NCBI RefSeq assembly: GCF_003939025.1
Contig: NZ_RQIH01000016.1
Span: 1-64,000, forward strand
Reading direction: 5' to 3'
Length of the DNA stretch: 64,000 nucleotides
Origin: Rhizobium sophoriradicis
GTDB lineage: Bacteria; Pseudomonadota; Alphaproteobacteria; Rhizobiales; Rhizobiaceae
How positions within the stretch are numbered: the stretch's first letter is position 1; each line of letters starts with the position of its first letter. The notes beneath the pieces were generated by a model. The model had not been told where the DNA came from. It saw nothing but the letters and a program-made list of their open reading frames with translations, and did not search any database. Shown here piece by piece: positions 34,055-43,327 of the stretch. The translations under genes were made by a program, and so were the position numbers.

Positions 34055-34516
34055 TCAGGCCTCCACGCGCCGGCTGAGCATGACGCTGGCGTCTTGCACC
34101 TGGACGCGATAGCCGAGGATGTCTGGCCCAAGCCATTCAACCTCGATTTCGGCAGGCTCTCCCGTTTCCTTCTTTGCCCAGGCGAGGCTTTCCGAAAGCC
34201 AGAATTCGCAGAGCTGCCGCGTCGTCTCCGTCCGCTTGGCGCGATCGAGAAGCCAAAGGCGGCAGCCGGTCAAATTGCCGTAGGGATCGAGCGCATCCCC
34301 GGCGCATCCCCGACGCTCGGAGAAGGAAGCTGGCGCCAGAAACTGCGATCGGCCCTCGGGCAACGGATCGTCCGGAGCTGCGCGCCGATCGAGCCCGACC
34401 GACATGAGGATTGCGGGAATGGGGGTTTCGTCGATCGCAAGATCATAGTCGTCGCCTAGCACCAGGTCGCAGCGGCGCGCATCACGGTCATATCTGAGGG
34501 CGAGATCGAGAAACAT
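34055..34516 (-). CDS. phage GP46 family baseplate protein
   Basis: A 153-residue protein of the Mu gp46/P2 W-like family, a baseplate wedge component. The N-terminal DLALRYDRDARRCDLVLGDD and the C-terminal AEIEVEWLGPDILGYRVQVQ are typical. The ATG at 34516 lies 53 bases beyond the gp45 stop. The gap contains the first of three repeated phage stem-loops. Confidence 0.85.
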   Translation of the reverse strand: MFLDLALRYDRDARRCDLVLGDDYDLAIDETPIPAILMSVGLDRRAAPDDPLPEGRSQFLAPASFSERRGCAGDALDPYGNLTGCRLWLLDRAKRTETTRQLCEFWLSESLAWAKKETGEPAEIEVEWLGPDILGYRVQVQDASVMLSRRVEA

Positions 34517-34544
34517 GGCGCGAAAGTATCGCGCGCGCAAGCTA

Positions 34545-34574
34545 CATCATGCCCGCCTCGGCGGGCGGGTCAGA
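34545..34574 (-). repeat. phage stem-loop repeat, copy A (behind gp45)
   Basis: TCATGCCCGCC-tc-GGCGGGCGGG gives a GCCCGCC/GGCGGGC stem and includes the gp45 stop codon. Nearly the same sequence occurs at 46778 and 55441, each directly downstream of a late gene on the transcribed strand. Confidence 0.75.
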
Positions 34575-35085
34575 CCGGGACGCCGGAATTTCCGCCGCCT
34601 GGCACCACATCCTTATGACGATGCGTGTCGCCGATGTCCTTGCCATTGTGTTTGACATGGCCGCCGGTGATGTCGACGCCATCGGCAGAGACGACAAAGG
34701 TGACGCCGCCGACCTTGACAGAAATGGACTCTCCCGCCTGCAATTCGATCGTGCCGCCGTCCGAAATCGTCACCCTGTCGCCGTGCTGGCCATAGAGGCC
34801 GACGTCGCCTTCACTGAGCTTTCCAAGCCGCTTCGAAGGATTGGCGACTGGCAACACGACCAGGTCGCCTTCGTCGGAACCAACGGCGAGTACAACCGCC
34901 AGGGCGCCGTCCTCGGGAACATGCGATGCGAAGCCGTAGGGCTGCAGGATCTCGACGTCGTCACGCCAGACGCCATCGGCGACTTCTACCGAGGCGGTCT
35001 GCGTCTGGCCGTTATCCTTGATGTTCTTCAGCGTGGCCCGGCGGATCATGCCGCGCATCTTGCCTGCAGTTTCGTTATCCATCAT
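34570..35085 (-). CDS. baseplate spike protein gp45 (Mu gpV type)
   Basis: A 171-residue central spike. The N-terminal OB-like domain spans about 8-95 (SVEVADGVWRDDVEILQPYG). A beta-helical stalk ends in an apex motif with paired histidines, GDTHRHKDVVPGG (about 151-163), that binds iron in P2 and Mu spikes. It pierces the outer membrane on contraction. The start overlaps the gpP stop by four bases (ATGA). Confidence 0.92.
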   Translation of the reverse strand: MMDNETAGKMRGMIRRATLKNIKDNGQTQTASVEVADGVWRDDVEILQPYGFASHVPEDGALAVVLAVGSDEGDLVVLPVANPSKRLGKLSEGDVGLYGQHGDRVTISDGGTIELQAGESISVKVGGVTFVVSADGVDITGGHVKHNGKDIGDTHRHKDVVPGGGNSGVPV

Positions 35086-36281
35086 AGCCCCCGCGCCGTG
35101 TTGTCGAGGTTGCCGGACGTGGTTTTGCGCCGTGTCCGGTTCGTCCGCCGCTTCCCGGTCGGTTCCGCGTCGAAGGCTTCAGGGCTCATGACCGTCAACT
35201 CGCTAACGTCGCCGGCCTCGTCGGAACGGTTGCTCACCCTGACGACCAGCATATCGCGCTCGATATCTTGAAAGGCGTCGGAGACTTCAGCAATTTCATT
35301 GACACGCCAGAGCTGGCCGTTCACGCCAAAGCCCTTGACGGTGACTGTCACCTCTTCACTCGCCCCGCGCGCCGTGCGCATCCGCCAGTCCGCCTCGTCT
35401 TGGGCGGCGGTCGCGTCGGCCTTGCTGCGCGCCAGATGCACGATCGGGCGATGACGGGTGATCTCGTCATCCGTTGCAATGCCGGTCGCAGCCGTGCCCT
35501 TGCGTTCCATCTCTGTCGCACCGCTGGACGCCTGCCGATCGCCGGGCGCCAAAGGCTCAGCTGTCTTGTCCAAGGCCGCAGATCCAGAGCGGTTCTTGCC
35601 GGCCTTTTCGCCTTGACCGCGAACAAAGGTCTTCGAGTATCGGCCGGCGTGGCTATAGCTGCCCCTGGATGCAATGACATTGCCGGGGAGCTGGATCTTG
35701 CCAGGTGCTCGGGTCTTGCCGGTTTGGGTGATGACGATGTTGCCGACACCATCAGAGAGGATCAGGGCATGGCGCGCCCGCGCACCTTTCTCGGTTGCGG
35801 AAAAAGCTGTCTCGGCAAGATCGAGGCTGTAGCGGGTGAAGGGCTCGCCGGTATCGATCTCGCTACGGACGCCGAGGCCGAAAGGTTCGGCGATACGCTT
35901 GACCGCCTCTTCAAGCTTGACGTTGCGAAACTCGGAAGGGCCGTCCGTTAAAGCCGCGCTATCGACGAGGTCGCCTGTCTTATCGCGGCCAGAGATGGAG
36001 ACGGAAGCAGAGCTCTCGCTGATTTCGCGATCGACACTTTCTACATGCCCCTTCAACACGACTTGGCCGGCGATCAAAACCTCGCATTCCGGGCCGGGCT
36101 TGATGTCGGTGATGACGCCACCGGTGGCGAAATCGAATGTCTGAAGCGAGCGCTTCACATCGCGCAGCACGAAATTGAACGAGCCGGAAAAGTCCTTCAG
36201 GTCACGCGTCACCTCTGCCGAGGTCCACTGGTCGTAGACAACGCCAGCGACGCGCAAGGAAATGCCAGACTTCCTGGTCAT
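35082..36281 (-). CDS. Mu gpP / late control D-like tail hub protein
   Basis: A 399-residue hub protein (gp44/gpP). The N-terminus LRVAGVVYDQWTSAEVTRDL, then DFSGSFNFVLRDV, and the LKGHVESVDREISESSASVS then ISGRDKTGDLVDSAAL block are typical of the D/gpP family. It sits between spike and tail. The last codon touches the gpN stop region, continuing the coupled tail operon. Confidence 0.88.
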   Translation of the reverse strand: MTRKSGISLRVAGVVYDQWTSAEVTRDLKDFSGSFNFVLRDVKRSLQTFDFATGGVITDIKPGPECEVLIAGQVVLKGHVESVDREISESSASVSISGRDKTGDLVDSAALTDGPSEFRNVKLEEAVKRIAEPFGLGVRSEIDTGEPFTRYSLDLAETAFSATEKGARARHALILSDGVGNIVITQTGKTRAPGKIQLPGNVIASRGSYSHAGRYSKTFVRGQGEKAGKNRSGSAALDKTAEPLAPGDRQASSGATEMERKGTAATGIATDDEITRHRPIVHLARSKADATAAQDEADWRMRTARGASEEVTVTVKGFGVNGQLWRVNEIAEVSDAFQDIERDMLVVRVSNRSDEAGDVSELTVMSPEAFDAEPTGKRRTNRTRRKTTSGNLDNTARGL

Positions 36282-37528
36282 CAGCGCAGCACCTCGACGC
36301 CACCGGCCGGAAGAGCTGAAGGATGGCGCGGTTTGTTGCGGCTGACGATTTCCCGATAGCCGGCCTCGATCAGCTGCGGAGTGTCACCGAAGACGTGCTG
36401 GGCGAGCAGCCAAGCGTCGAGCGGCCGATCGTTCCTGAAGACAACGACGGCCGGCAGCCGGCCGATCGTCTCATTGATATCGGCAATTAAAGCCGCCTGC
36501 AGGTCACGAGCTGCACGCCGCAGCGTGGTGCTTTGAACGTCGAAGGTGGAGCCAGAAAACGTCTCCAAGGTGTCGGTCAGCGTGTCGATCGCCGTCGTTG
36601 CCCTTGCCCTGAACGCCTGGGCTTCCTGCCGAGAGGAATAGTCGGCAAAGGCCGACTGGCTGGCTGTCGCGGCAACGAATTGCGAGACCGACGCCAGAAG
36701 CAGCGCGCGATCGGCATCTGCAGGTGCATCCGCGACGGCGCCGGCGAGCTGCTCGGCAAAGCTGATGCCGAGATCCATTAGTGCGAGCGGCGTTGGCTGC
36801 TCGGCCGTGGTCGCGGTCGCGGCCGGAGAGACCGCCGGCGTCGCGGCATATTCGCCGATCACCGAGGCGGCCGCCACGACCAGGTTATCCAGCGCTACGG
36901 GATCGGCCGGTGTCGTCGCCCCGATCGCGGCCTTGACGCGCGGCAGCGCTCGCGCCGATCCGGCCGGCGCCGTCAATACCGCGGCTGTCGAAGTCAGAAC
37001 GCGATGCGAACGGGAAACCGCCTTGCTGCGGGTTGCCGAGAGGATCGAGGAGACGCCGGCGGCCAAGGATGACGCTGCGGCCGATACCGACGCAATCGCA
37101 TCAGACAGGCCGCTGATGCCGCCAAGGATCGCCGAGACAGATGTATCAATCCGCTTGACGGTGGCGGAGAACCGCAGAACCCGCAGCTCCCGATCGGAGA
37201 AGTAGATCTGCGCCGGCTCCTCGGCGATGACCGTCATCGGGCCGAGCCATGGATGGATCAGGGTGGCGGGACCGGCCGTCTCGAATGCCGCCTGCAGCGC
37301 GACGGCCTGGGTGCGGTAATCATCGCCAACGATCAGGCCGCTGAAGGAGATGACACCAGGCGCCCGGCCAAAGTCATCATAGGCGGCAGCATCGACGCCG
37401 GGAAAGAGGTATTCGACGACGCGCCGGCCGGCATCGCTCGACGCGTCAGGCACGTGAAAGGTGATGCCGCGAAAGCTGCCGGGCAGCAGGCCGGGGAGAA
37501 CCCAAGAGATACTGTCGAGCTGCATCAC
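36281..37528 (-). CDS. DNA circularization N-terminal domain protein (Mu gpN)
   Basis: A 415-residue tail protein. The N-terminal DNA-circularisation domain begins DSISWVLPGLLPGSFRGITF then HVPDASSDAGRRVVEYLFPG. The middle is unusually alanine-rich and helical (about 130-260). It is required for tail-hub assembly in Mu. It overlaps the tape measure stop by four bases. Confidence 0.86.
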   Translation of the reverse strand: MMQLDSISWVLPGLLPGSFRGITFHVPDASSDAGRRVVEYLFPGVDAAAYDDFGRAPGVISFSGLIVGDDYRTQAVALQAAFETAGPATLIHPWLGPMTVIAEEPAQIYFSDRELRVLRFSATVKRIDTSVSAILGGISGLSDAIASVSAAASSLAAGVSSILSATRSKAVSRSHRVLTSTAAVLTAPAGSARALPRVKAAIGATTPADPVALDNLVVAAASVIGEYAATPAVSPAATATTAEQPTPLALMDLGISFAEQLAGAVADAPADADRALLLASVSQFVAATASQSAFADYSSRQEAQAFRARATTAIDTLTDTLETFSGSTFDVQSTTLRRAARDLQAALIADINETIGRLPAVVVFRNDRPLDAWLLAQHVFGDTPQLIEAGYREIVSRNKPRHPSALPAGGVEVLR

Positions 37529-39966
37529 GGCCTCCCGATCGAGCGGCCGGTGTTTGCCTTCAACGGCACTGCGGGGTTGTCACTCGTGACGCTCGTCACC
37601 TGGGCGGCGCCTTCGACCTTGACGGTAACCGTTCCGCCGACGACAGCCTTAGTCTGGGCCGGCGCAACCGCCGCTGCAGGACGATTGCTGTTTGCCGGAG
37701 CTCGTGGAAGTGGGGCGAGCATATCATTCAGCGTAGCATCACGGCCGGCACTTGGGTCCTCTACCGATCCAGCAGCGGTTCCATTCGGAAGCTTCTCGCC
37801 CGGCGCGAAGGTGTTACCTTGGAAATACGACATGGCGGCTTTCACGGCGTTGATCGCGCCCGCCAGTGCATTCCATGCGTCCGCGATGCCGGTGGGCATG
37901 AGCTTCTGCCAGTCGATGCCGGTATTGACCTTTTCGGCCAGGTCGGCCACGCCATTGACTAGCGTGGCGATGATCTCTGCGAATTGCCGGATGACGGTGA
38001 GCTGCATCTCAGTAATCTTGCCAGCAATGTCGCCGAGCCATCTCGCCACGCCGTCGAGCCTGCCCGCATCCATGCCTATTAATCGCCCGATCGCCGACGC
38101 GAGACGAGCAAACCCTGAAGCAATGTCAACGACGGCGTTTACTGTCCCGCCAAGCTGCTTACCGATTTCGCCGAGATGCGGCGCGAAGCCGGAGCCGAAG
38201 TCTCGCAGCGCTTCCCAGCCGGCCTTGATGCCAGCAAGCGCAAGGTCGAGCGCCTTGAACGACGCAAGCTTGGCGTTGTCGATGGACAGGCCAGACAGGT
38301 CGATATCGAACTTGAGGCTCTTGCGGAAGCTGTCGAAGAACGGCTGAAGGTTGCGCAATCCCGCCTGGACGTCACGCCGGGCGCTCTCGAATCCCCGGCG
38401 CACCATCGGCGCGTAACGCGTGTAGATCTCGCGGCCGGCATCGATGATCCGGCGGCCACGCTCGCGCACACCATCGGCGAGTAAGAAGAACCCGGTCTTG
38501 GCTTGATCCCAGAGGCGGGTCAGGCGTGGGCCGAAGCTCGACCAGTTGCGGTAGATGTAGACAGCTCCGGCGGCGATCGCTGCGAGTGCCAGGCCGACAG
38601 GCGAGATCAGGGCGGCGACTGCCGACAGCCCGGCAGCGATCACCGGTAGGACCACACCGAGCGCGCCGAGGGCAGTAACGACCAGGACGCCGGCGCCGGC
38701 CCAGGCGAGGCTCTGTTTCACCATGCCGCCCGTCGAGGCGTCGAGATCTCGAAGCCACTTCAAAGCCGTCATGAGGCCGTCGTTGATCGGCGACAACCAG
38801 GTGCCGAACGCCAGGCCGACTTCACGCCAGGCCTGCGTTCCGATTTCGCCGAAGATGGTGAGCTGCGTATTCAGGCTCTGCATCTGCGTTTCGAAGTCGG
38901 CATCGCTCATGGCGCCGGTCGCCTCGGCTACCCTATCCCGGATGCGCTTGTATTCGTCGACGTTGGCAAGCATCGGGATCAGGAAGCCCATAACCTGCAT
39001 GTCGGAGAACAGTCCGCCGAGTGCGCCGGCGCCGTGGATGGCCTCAAGCTGGGCGCGGACTTGCTCGAGCGCGTCGGCGCCCTCGAGTCCGCCAGCCTTG
39101 GCCTTCTTCATGAGACCGTCGATTTCCTTGCCGGAGATGCCGGTCAACGTGGAAATCTTCTGGATCACCGCTTCGAGCGGGTTGATGCCCTTGGTGGCGG
39201 CGTCCTGCATGACGCCCTGGATTTCGACGCCCATCTTTTCGAAGTTGCGAGCGGTCTCCGGCGACGTGATCTTCGACAGGAAATTGTTGAGGTTGTTCGC
39301 CGCTTCGGCCGGATCGGCGGTTCCCTTCTTGGCGATCTGCAGCATGGCGGCGAGCTGCGTCGCAGCCGTCCGCCCGGTGATGCCGAGCTTGGCCATTTGC
39401 CCGGTCAGTCCTGGAAAGGATTTCGCCATGTCCTTCAGCTCGAAGGAACCTTCCTTGCCGGCGACGATGAGGCCGGCCATGGTGGCGTCCAGCTGGTCGG
39501 CCGGAAGCTTCAGCGTCTGCAGGAGCGAAACTGCAACGCCCGCCATGTCATCGAACTCGGCGTTCGCTGCCTTCGTGGCGCGGCCGATGCTCTTCAGGGA
39601 ATTGTTGACGAGCTGCTCATCAAGGCCGGCGGCGATCATTTTGCCCGCGCCCTTGGCGACCGTGTCGGACGTCTGCCCGACCGCCAGGGCGAGATCCTCG
39701 AATCGTCCCTTCAATTCATCGACCATCAGATAGGCTTGCGCGCCCGTCTTGTTCGACGTGCCGGCAATGTCGAGGAGCTGCTGCTGGAATGCAGCCGCCT
39801 CCTTCATCGGCTGCATAAAGGAGATGGCGGCGATCGCCGTGCCGACCAGGCCGATTTTCTTAGCCGTGTCGACGACGCCCTCAAGACTGCGGCGCAGGCC
39901 GCGCAATGGCGAGGAAAGAAGGTCCTTCAGTCGGACCAGGACGTCCAGCGCCATCGACCTTGCCAT
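37525..39966 (-). CDS. tail tape measure protein
   Basis: An 813-residue protein, the longest of the tail. A TP901-type N-terminal core (about 60-420) includes the KAANAEFDDMAGVAVSLLQT region. Hydrophobic segments at about 445-500 (LAWAGAGVLVVTALGALGVV then LPVIAAGLSAVAALISPVGL) may insert in the host membrane. It sets the tail length. It begins two bases after the small gene at 39968-40099. Confidence 0.93.
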   Translation of the reverse strand: MARSMALDVLVRLKDLLSSPLRGLRRSLEGVVDTAKKIGLVGTAIAAISFMQPMKEAAAFQQQLLDIAGTSNKTGAQAYLMVDELKGRFEDLALAVGQTSDTVAKGAGKMIAAGLDEQLVNNSLKSIGRATKAANAEFDDMAGVAVSLLQTLKLPADQLDATMAGLIVAGKEGSFELKDMAKSFPGLTGQMAKLGITGRTAATQLAAMLQIAKKGTADPAEAANNLNNFLSKITSPETARNFEKMGVEIQGVMQDAATKGINPLEAVIQKISTLTGISGKEIDGLMKKAKAGGLEGADALEQVRAQLEAIHGAGALGGLFSDMQVMGFLIPMLANVDEYKRIRDRVAEATGAMSDADFETQMQSLNTQLTIFGEIGTQAWREVGLAFGTWLSPINDGLMTALKWLRDLDASTGGMVKQSLAWAGAGVLVVTALGALGVVLPVIAAGLSAVAALISPVGLALAAIAAGAVYIYRNWSSFGPRLTRLWDQAKTGFFLLADGVRERGRRIIDAGREIYTRYAPMVRRGFESARRDVQAGLRNLQPFFDSFRKSLKFDIDLSGLSIDNAKLASFKALDLALAGIKAGWEALRDFGSGFAPHLGEIGKQLGGTVNAVVDIASGFARLASAIGRLIGMDAGRLDGVARWLGDIAGKITEMQLTVIRQFAEIIATLVNGVADLAEKVNTGIDWQKLMPTGIADAWNALAGAINAVKAAMSYFQGNTFAPGEKLPNGTAAGSVEDPSAGRDATLNDMLAPLPRAPANSNRPAAAVAPAQTKAVVGGTVTVKVEGAAQVTSVTSDNPAVPLKANTGRSIGRP

Positions 39967-39967
39967 G

Positions 39968-40099
39968 TCAGTCTCCCAGGGTCTTGGCGTATTCCCGCCA
40001 TTCCATTACGCAGTTCCACCAGAAGGTGAGAGTTTCGGCGTCGAACCCGTCAATGTCCGACGCCGAGAGCGACGTGCTGTCGGCTAGAGCGCCGACCAT
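39968..40099 (-). CDS. small tail gene between gp41 and tape measure (GpE-like position)
   Basis: A 43-codon gene, MVGALADSTSLSASDIDGFD onward, ending FWWNCVMEWREYAKTLGD. It fills the space between the tail assembly gene and the tape measure. Its ATG overlaps the gp41 stop (ATGA), and its own stop ends just before the tape measure ATG. Many contractile phages make a short protein from this spot, often by frameshift or overlap with the preceding gene; here it is a separate overlapped frame. It is below the usual gene-length cut-off. Confidence 0.7.
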   Translation of the reverse strand: MVGALADSTSLSASDIDGFDAETLTFWWNCVMEWREYAKTLGD

Positions 40100-40581
40100 C
40101 AGCCGCCAGTTTTGGGGCCATTGCTGACGAAAAAATTGATCACCCGTCCGGCCCGAGCGATGTCGGACAGGTCCATCTTGTCGTAGAGCGCGTTCATGAC
40201 CGCCTGGTTATTGCGGGTCGATCGGGCAAACGACACGGCAATCTGATGTTCGTCGCTAACCGCCGCGATCGCGCGCTGATCCGCACCATTGAGGCGGTGG
40301 AAGATCAACTCCGCGAAGACTCGCTCCTTGACGGCGCCGTCCTTCTTGGTGCGGAGGGTGACACTGTAGTGCAAGGGCAGTGTAACGGAGCCGTCCGCAT
40401 TACGAACGACGTCATCGGGCAGACGATCGAGGGGGTTCGTGTCTTCGTCGATGACGTCGCCTTCCGGCTTGCTGCCGATCGTGGCCGGCCGATCCAGATC
40501 CACGACAGTCTCCGTGGACTTGCCGGCATCCTCGTCAAGGTCGATAGTCAGGCTGCTGGGCTTTGAAAGAGCGACACTCAT
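40099..40581 (-). CDS. tail assembly protein (Mu gp41 family)
   Basis: A 160-residue tail chaperone-like protein. The family text is VTLPLHYSVTLRTKKDGAVK then ERVFAELIFHRLNGADQRAI (about 68-107), a short helical domain typical of the gp41/E group. The ATG at 40581 overlaps the tube gene stop. It lies between the tube and the tape measure, as chaperones normally do. Confidence 0.82.
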   Translation of the reverse strand: MSVALSKPSSLTIDLDEDAGKSTETVVDLDRPATIGSKPEGDVIDEDTNPLDRLPDDVVRNADGSVTLPLHYSVTLRTKKDGAVKERVFAELIFHRLNGADQRAIAAVSDEHQIAVSFARSTRNNQAVMNALYDKMDLSDIARAGRVINFFVSNGPKTGG

Positions 40582-40940
40582 GCCAGGATCTCCTCGGGCT
40601 CGCCGCCGAACCATTTCAGCTCCATCTTGCCGCCTTCGCCGCCGGTGACTTCAGGGGTTTCCCCCAAGAATGCGTCACCCCAAACGAAGGTCTGGCCGGT
40701 ATCGCAGACGACCTGAAGCTCATCTTCGCCGGGGTCCAAGAGGTTGCCGAGGCGCTGACCAGCTTCGAGGTTGGTCACTGCCGTGATTTCGGACGCAACG
40801 AACTCCTGCGCCCGGCCGACCTTTCGGCCATAAGTGACGGCAGTGTTCTGGATGCCGCCCCTTTTGAACTTGGCGCCTTTTTCGACAGGGATATTGCGTC
40901 CGCGCCAGACGATATCCACGATGCCCAATACTTGAGCCAT
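40578..40940 (-). CDS. tail tube protein (Mu gpM)
   Basis: A 120-residue beta-rich tube protein. MAQVLGIVDIVWRGRNIPVE then KGAKFKRGGIQNTAVTYGRKVGRAQEF is the pattern of Mu-like M (gp40) tubes. The start is 15 bases beyond the sheath stop. Copies of this protein stack to form the tail channel. Confidence 0.9.
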   Translation of the reverse strand: MAQVLGIVDIVWRGRNIPVEKGAKFKRGGIQNTAVTYGRKVGRAQEFVASEITAVTNLEAGQRLGNLLDPGEDELQVVCDTGQTFVWGDAFLGETPEVTGGEGGKMELKWFGGEPEEILA

Positions 40941-40954
40941 GGTTCAGTGTCTCC

Positions 40955-42442
40955 TTACACCTGGAATTCAAGAGAGCCGGCGAGCACCATCAGGTTGCCG
41001 ACGATCTTGATCTGTTGGCGGCTTTCGAGCCGGTTCTTGTCGTCGGATGCCCGCTGGAAGACGCTGGCCTTGACGGTCGCCTGGACGTCCTCGATCCAGA
41101 CCTTCTCGCCATAGAGCTTGCAGCGCGCGCCCCAGGATGCATGCATGCGGCGCGGCGTAACGACGGCGCTGCCGGCGTCCTCGTCATCATCGTAGCGGCT
41201 GGCGAAGGAAGCGCTGCTTTCATCGTCGACCAGCTTGGAGCGCGAATACTGCAGCGAGACGTAGGCGGCCCAGTCGTAGCGGATGCGCGACAGCGTCTTC
41301 GGCGTCATGATGTCGAGCCAGGCGCGATCGAGAATGCCGAGGTTTGACGTCTTGTAGGTCGTGATGACGCGCGAAATCACCGTCGAGCCGTCCGACAGAT
41401 GGTCGAAGGTGCAGATGCCCTTGTTCAAGAGCAGGTTCTGCTCGCTGTCGGTGAACTGGTCGGCCGGCGCCGGCGCTTCGACACCCGGCACGACGAGCGA
41501 GCGCAACTGGCGGGCCGGGTCGTTGGTCAGGTGGAAAGCGCAGATGCCGCCGACAGAAGCCGAGAGAACCCACGGGCTGGTCGGGGAGCGGTTAAGGCCC
41601 ATCGCCGTGAGGTTCGGCGAATTGGTCAACTGTCCGAAAGTCCCAAGCGCGCCATAAGTGCCGCGCTTGGCGACAAAGCCGTGGACATCGAGCTTCGACG
41701 TCGCGGTATAGCGAACGCGCAGCCACTCGGCGAAAGCCGCCATGTTGGTCGCATCGCCCCAGGGGACGATCACATCAGTGAACCAAGTTTTCGCCAGCAC
41801 GTCGAGGACCGGTTGCAGCGCCGGGTTGCCGGCGCCGTTTGCCATATCGACGACGGCGATGGTCAGGCCGGACGGTACCGGAGCTGCGGCCGCGTCAACG
41901 CGCAAATCAATGCCGTTGCCAACCTCGCCGCCGTTGCGTGCCGTGCATGTCACGACGCCAAGAGCCGACGCCGCCGTGACCACGTTGTCGAGGTCGGCGT
42001 TGATGGCCGTCGCCAGCGCCGCCGCCATCACGGTGACGGTGTCGGCCGGGTTGACGGTGATCCGGATCGGCCGCCCGGCGACCTTGAAGCGCAGGACCGT
42101 CGCCTGCGTCACCGCACCCGCGAAGGTGAAGGTGCCCGAAGCCTTGACCGCGCCGCCGGCGTCCACCGCTGTCGTAACGAAGAGCGGCGACGTCATATTG
42201 GCCTTGCGGAAGGCGGCAATCTGTTCGGCGCCGATCGAGCCCCGACCGCAAAGCGCAACGCCTTCCTCGCCGCGTGTAACCTCGACGATCTGGCCGGGCT
42301 GAAGAGAGCCCGTGGCAAGACTATGGGCGACGAGCAACACCTTGGTCGGATACGGCAGGACGCCGACATTGGCATAGTTCGGCTTGACCTCAAGCAGGGT
42401 TGCCGGTTCAAGCCAGTCGTAGGGGATTTCATTGAAGTCCAT
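40955..42442 (-). CDS. contractile tail sheath protein (Mu gpL)
   Basis: A 495-residue sheath subunit. The start FNEIPYDWLEPATLLEVKPN then YANVGVLPYPTKVLLVAHSL, the ANGAGNPALQPVL segment (about 190-205) and the C-terminal GEKVWIEDVQATVKASVFQR match Mu L (gp39) sheaths. A ring-forming, contracting protein. It follows the DUF2635 gene by three bases. Confidence 0.94.
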   Translation of the reverse strand: MDFNEIPYDWLEPATLLEVKPNYANVGVLPYPTKVLLVAHSLATGSLQPGQIVEVTRGEEGVALCGRGSIGAEQIAAFRKANMTSPLFVTTAVDAGGAVKASGTFTFAGAVTQATVLRFKVAGRPIRITVNPADTVTVMAAALATAINADLDNVVTAASALGVVTCTARNGGEVGNGIDLRVDAAAAPVPSGLTIAVVDMANGAGNPALQPVLDVLAKTWFTDVIVPWGDATNMAAFAEWLRVRYTATSKLDVHGFVAKRGTYGALGTFGQLTNSPNLTAMGLNRSPTSPWVLSASVGGICAFHLTNDPARQLRSLVVPGVEAPAPADQFTDSEQNLLLNKGICTFDHLSDGSTVISRVITTYKTSNLGILDRAWLDIMTPKTLSRIRYDWAAYVSLQYSRSKLVDDESSASFASRYDDDEDAGSAVVTPRRMHASWGARCKLYGEKVWIEDVQATVKASVFQRASDDKNRLESRQQIKIVGNLMVLAGSLEFQV

Positions 42443-42445
42443 GGC

Positions 42446-42742
42446 TTACTTGTCTCCTTTAGACCGGCGCGAGCGCGACGGCGTTTCGGTTTCGGTGACG
42501 TCGGTGAGCTGCTCGCCCCCGGTTTCCTCGCCCTCGGGCGGCTCGACGACGGGCGGCTGTTCGCCCTCGGGCGTTTCAGTCGCGGGAACGACGATCGGCC
42601 TCTCGGCCACGACCAGGTCGCCGCAGGAAATGCGACGGCGCACGAACAGCGTGTTCGGCGCGTCCATGCCTTCGGCCGGCCACGGCCTGCCGTCCTCCTG
42701 GTCAACGGTGCAACCCTCGGCGGGCTTATAGAATCCAAGCAT
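42446..42742 (-). CDS. DUF2635 protein (Mu gp38-like)
   Basis: A 98-residue protein. The N-terminal DUF2635 core is VDQEDGRPWPAEGMDAPNTLFVRRRISCGDLV (about 13-44), followed by a low-complexity, proline/glutamate-rich tail ending SRSRRSKGDK. The family sits just upstream of the sheath in Mu-like phages; its role is not known. It is close to the DUF1834 gene. Confidence 0.82.
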   Translation of the reverse strand: MLGFYKPAEGCTVDQEDGRPWPAEGMDAPNTLFVRRRISCGDLVVAERPIVVPATETPEGEQPPVVEPPEGEETGGEQLTDVTETETPSRSRRSKGDK

Positions 42743-42745
42743 GTC

Positions 42746-43327
42746 CTACTCCTGGGGTAGTTCGGTTTCGTCGCTGGCGACGGTCGTTTCGGGATCTTCG
42801 GCAAAGGCCCAGCTCGCGCCGATCTTCTTGAGATCGTCGAGCGTCACTAGGGCGAAGTTGGCCGGGCTGGTGACGAAGGCGACGGCAAAGTCGATCTGGG
42901 AAATCACGACGTTGTCGTCAGTCCAGCCATCGGCGATCAGGCTGTTGGCGGCGGTGACCGTAGCAACGCCGACGCCGGGAATCTCTGCCGCCTGCAGGAG
43001 CGCGACCGCGACGTCAAACATGGCATCGAGACCGATACCGCGTTTGTCACCTTTGAAGCGGGTTTCAAGACCATTCGAAGCCCTGAAAACGAGCACCAGG
43101 CGCCAGAGCATCTGACCCTTCAGAGCGCGACCGCTGGCGGCGTCGGGTTTCATGCCGGTCCAAGCCAGGCCGATGAAGGGCGCCTGTTTAACGAGCCGTT
43201 CGAACTCCTTGATCGTCAGCGTCTGCGGGATACGCTCGATCGTGAAATCTTTCGCCGGAAAGGCGAGCCGCAGCCGCTCGACGATCGCCGGCTCCATTCT
43301 GCGGATCGGTGCATAAGCGAGATCCAT
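42746..43327 (-). CDS. DUF1834 protein (Mu gp37)
   Basis: A 193-residue protein of the DUF1834/gp37 family, a tail terminator or connector-type protein. Its usual segments are IGLAWTGMKPDAASGRALKG then QMLWRLVLVFRASNG, and GIGLDAMFDVAVALLQAAEI then PGVGVATVTAANSLIADGW. The start overlaps the DUF1320 stop by one base. The gene lies in the head-tail joining block. Confidence 0.85.
   Translation of the reverse strand: MDLAYAPIRRMEPAIVERLRLAFPAKDFTIERIPQTLTIKEFERLVKQAPFIGLAWTGMKPDAASGRALKGQMLWRLVLVFRASNGLETRFKGDKRGIGLDAMFDVAVALLQAAEIPGVGVATVTAANSLIADGWTDDNVVISQIDFAVAFVTSPANFALVTLDDLKKIGASWAFAEDPETTVASDETELPQE

Noticed and set aside
41399..42760. 453-codon plus-strand frame opposite the tail sheath gene
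   Set aside because: It is a shadow of gpL with Arg/His-rich composition and no start signal.
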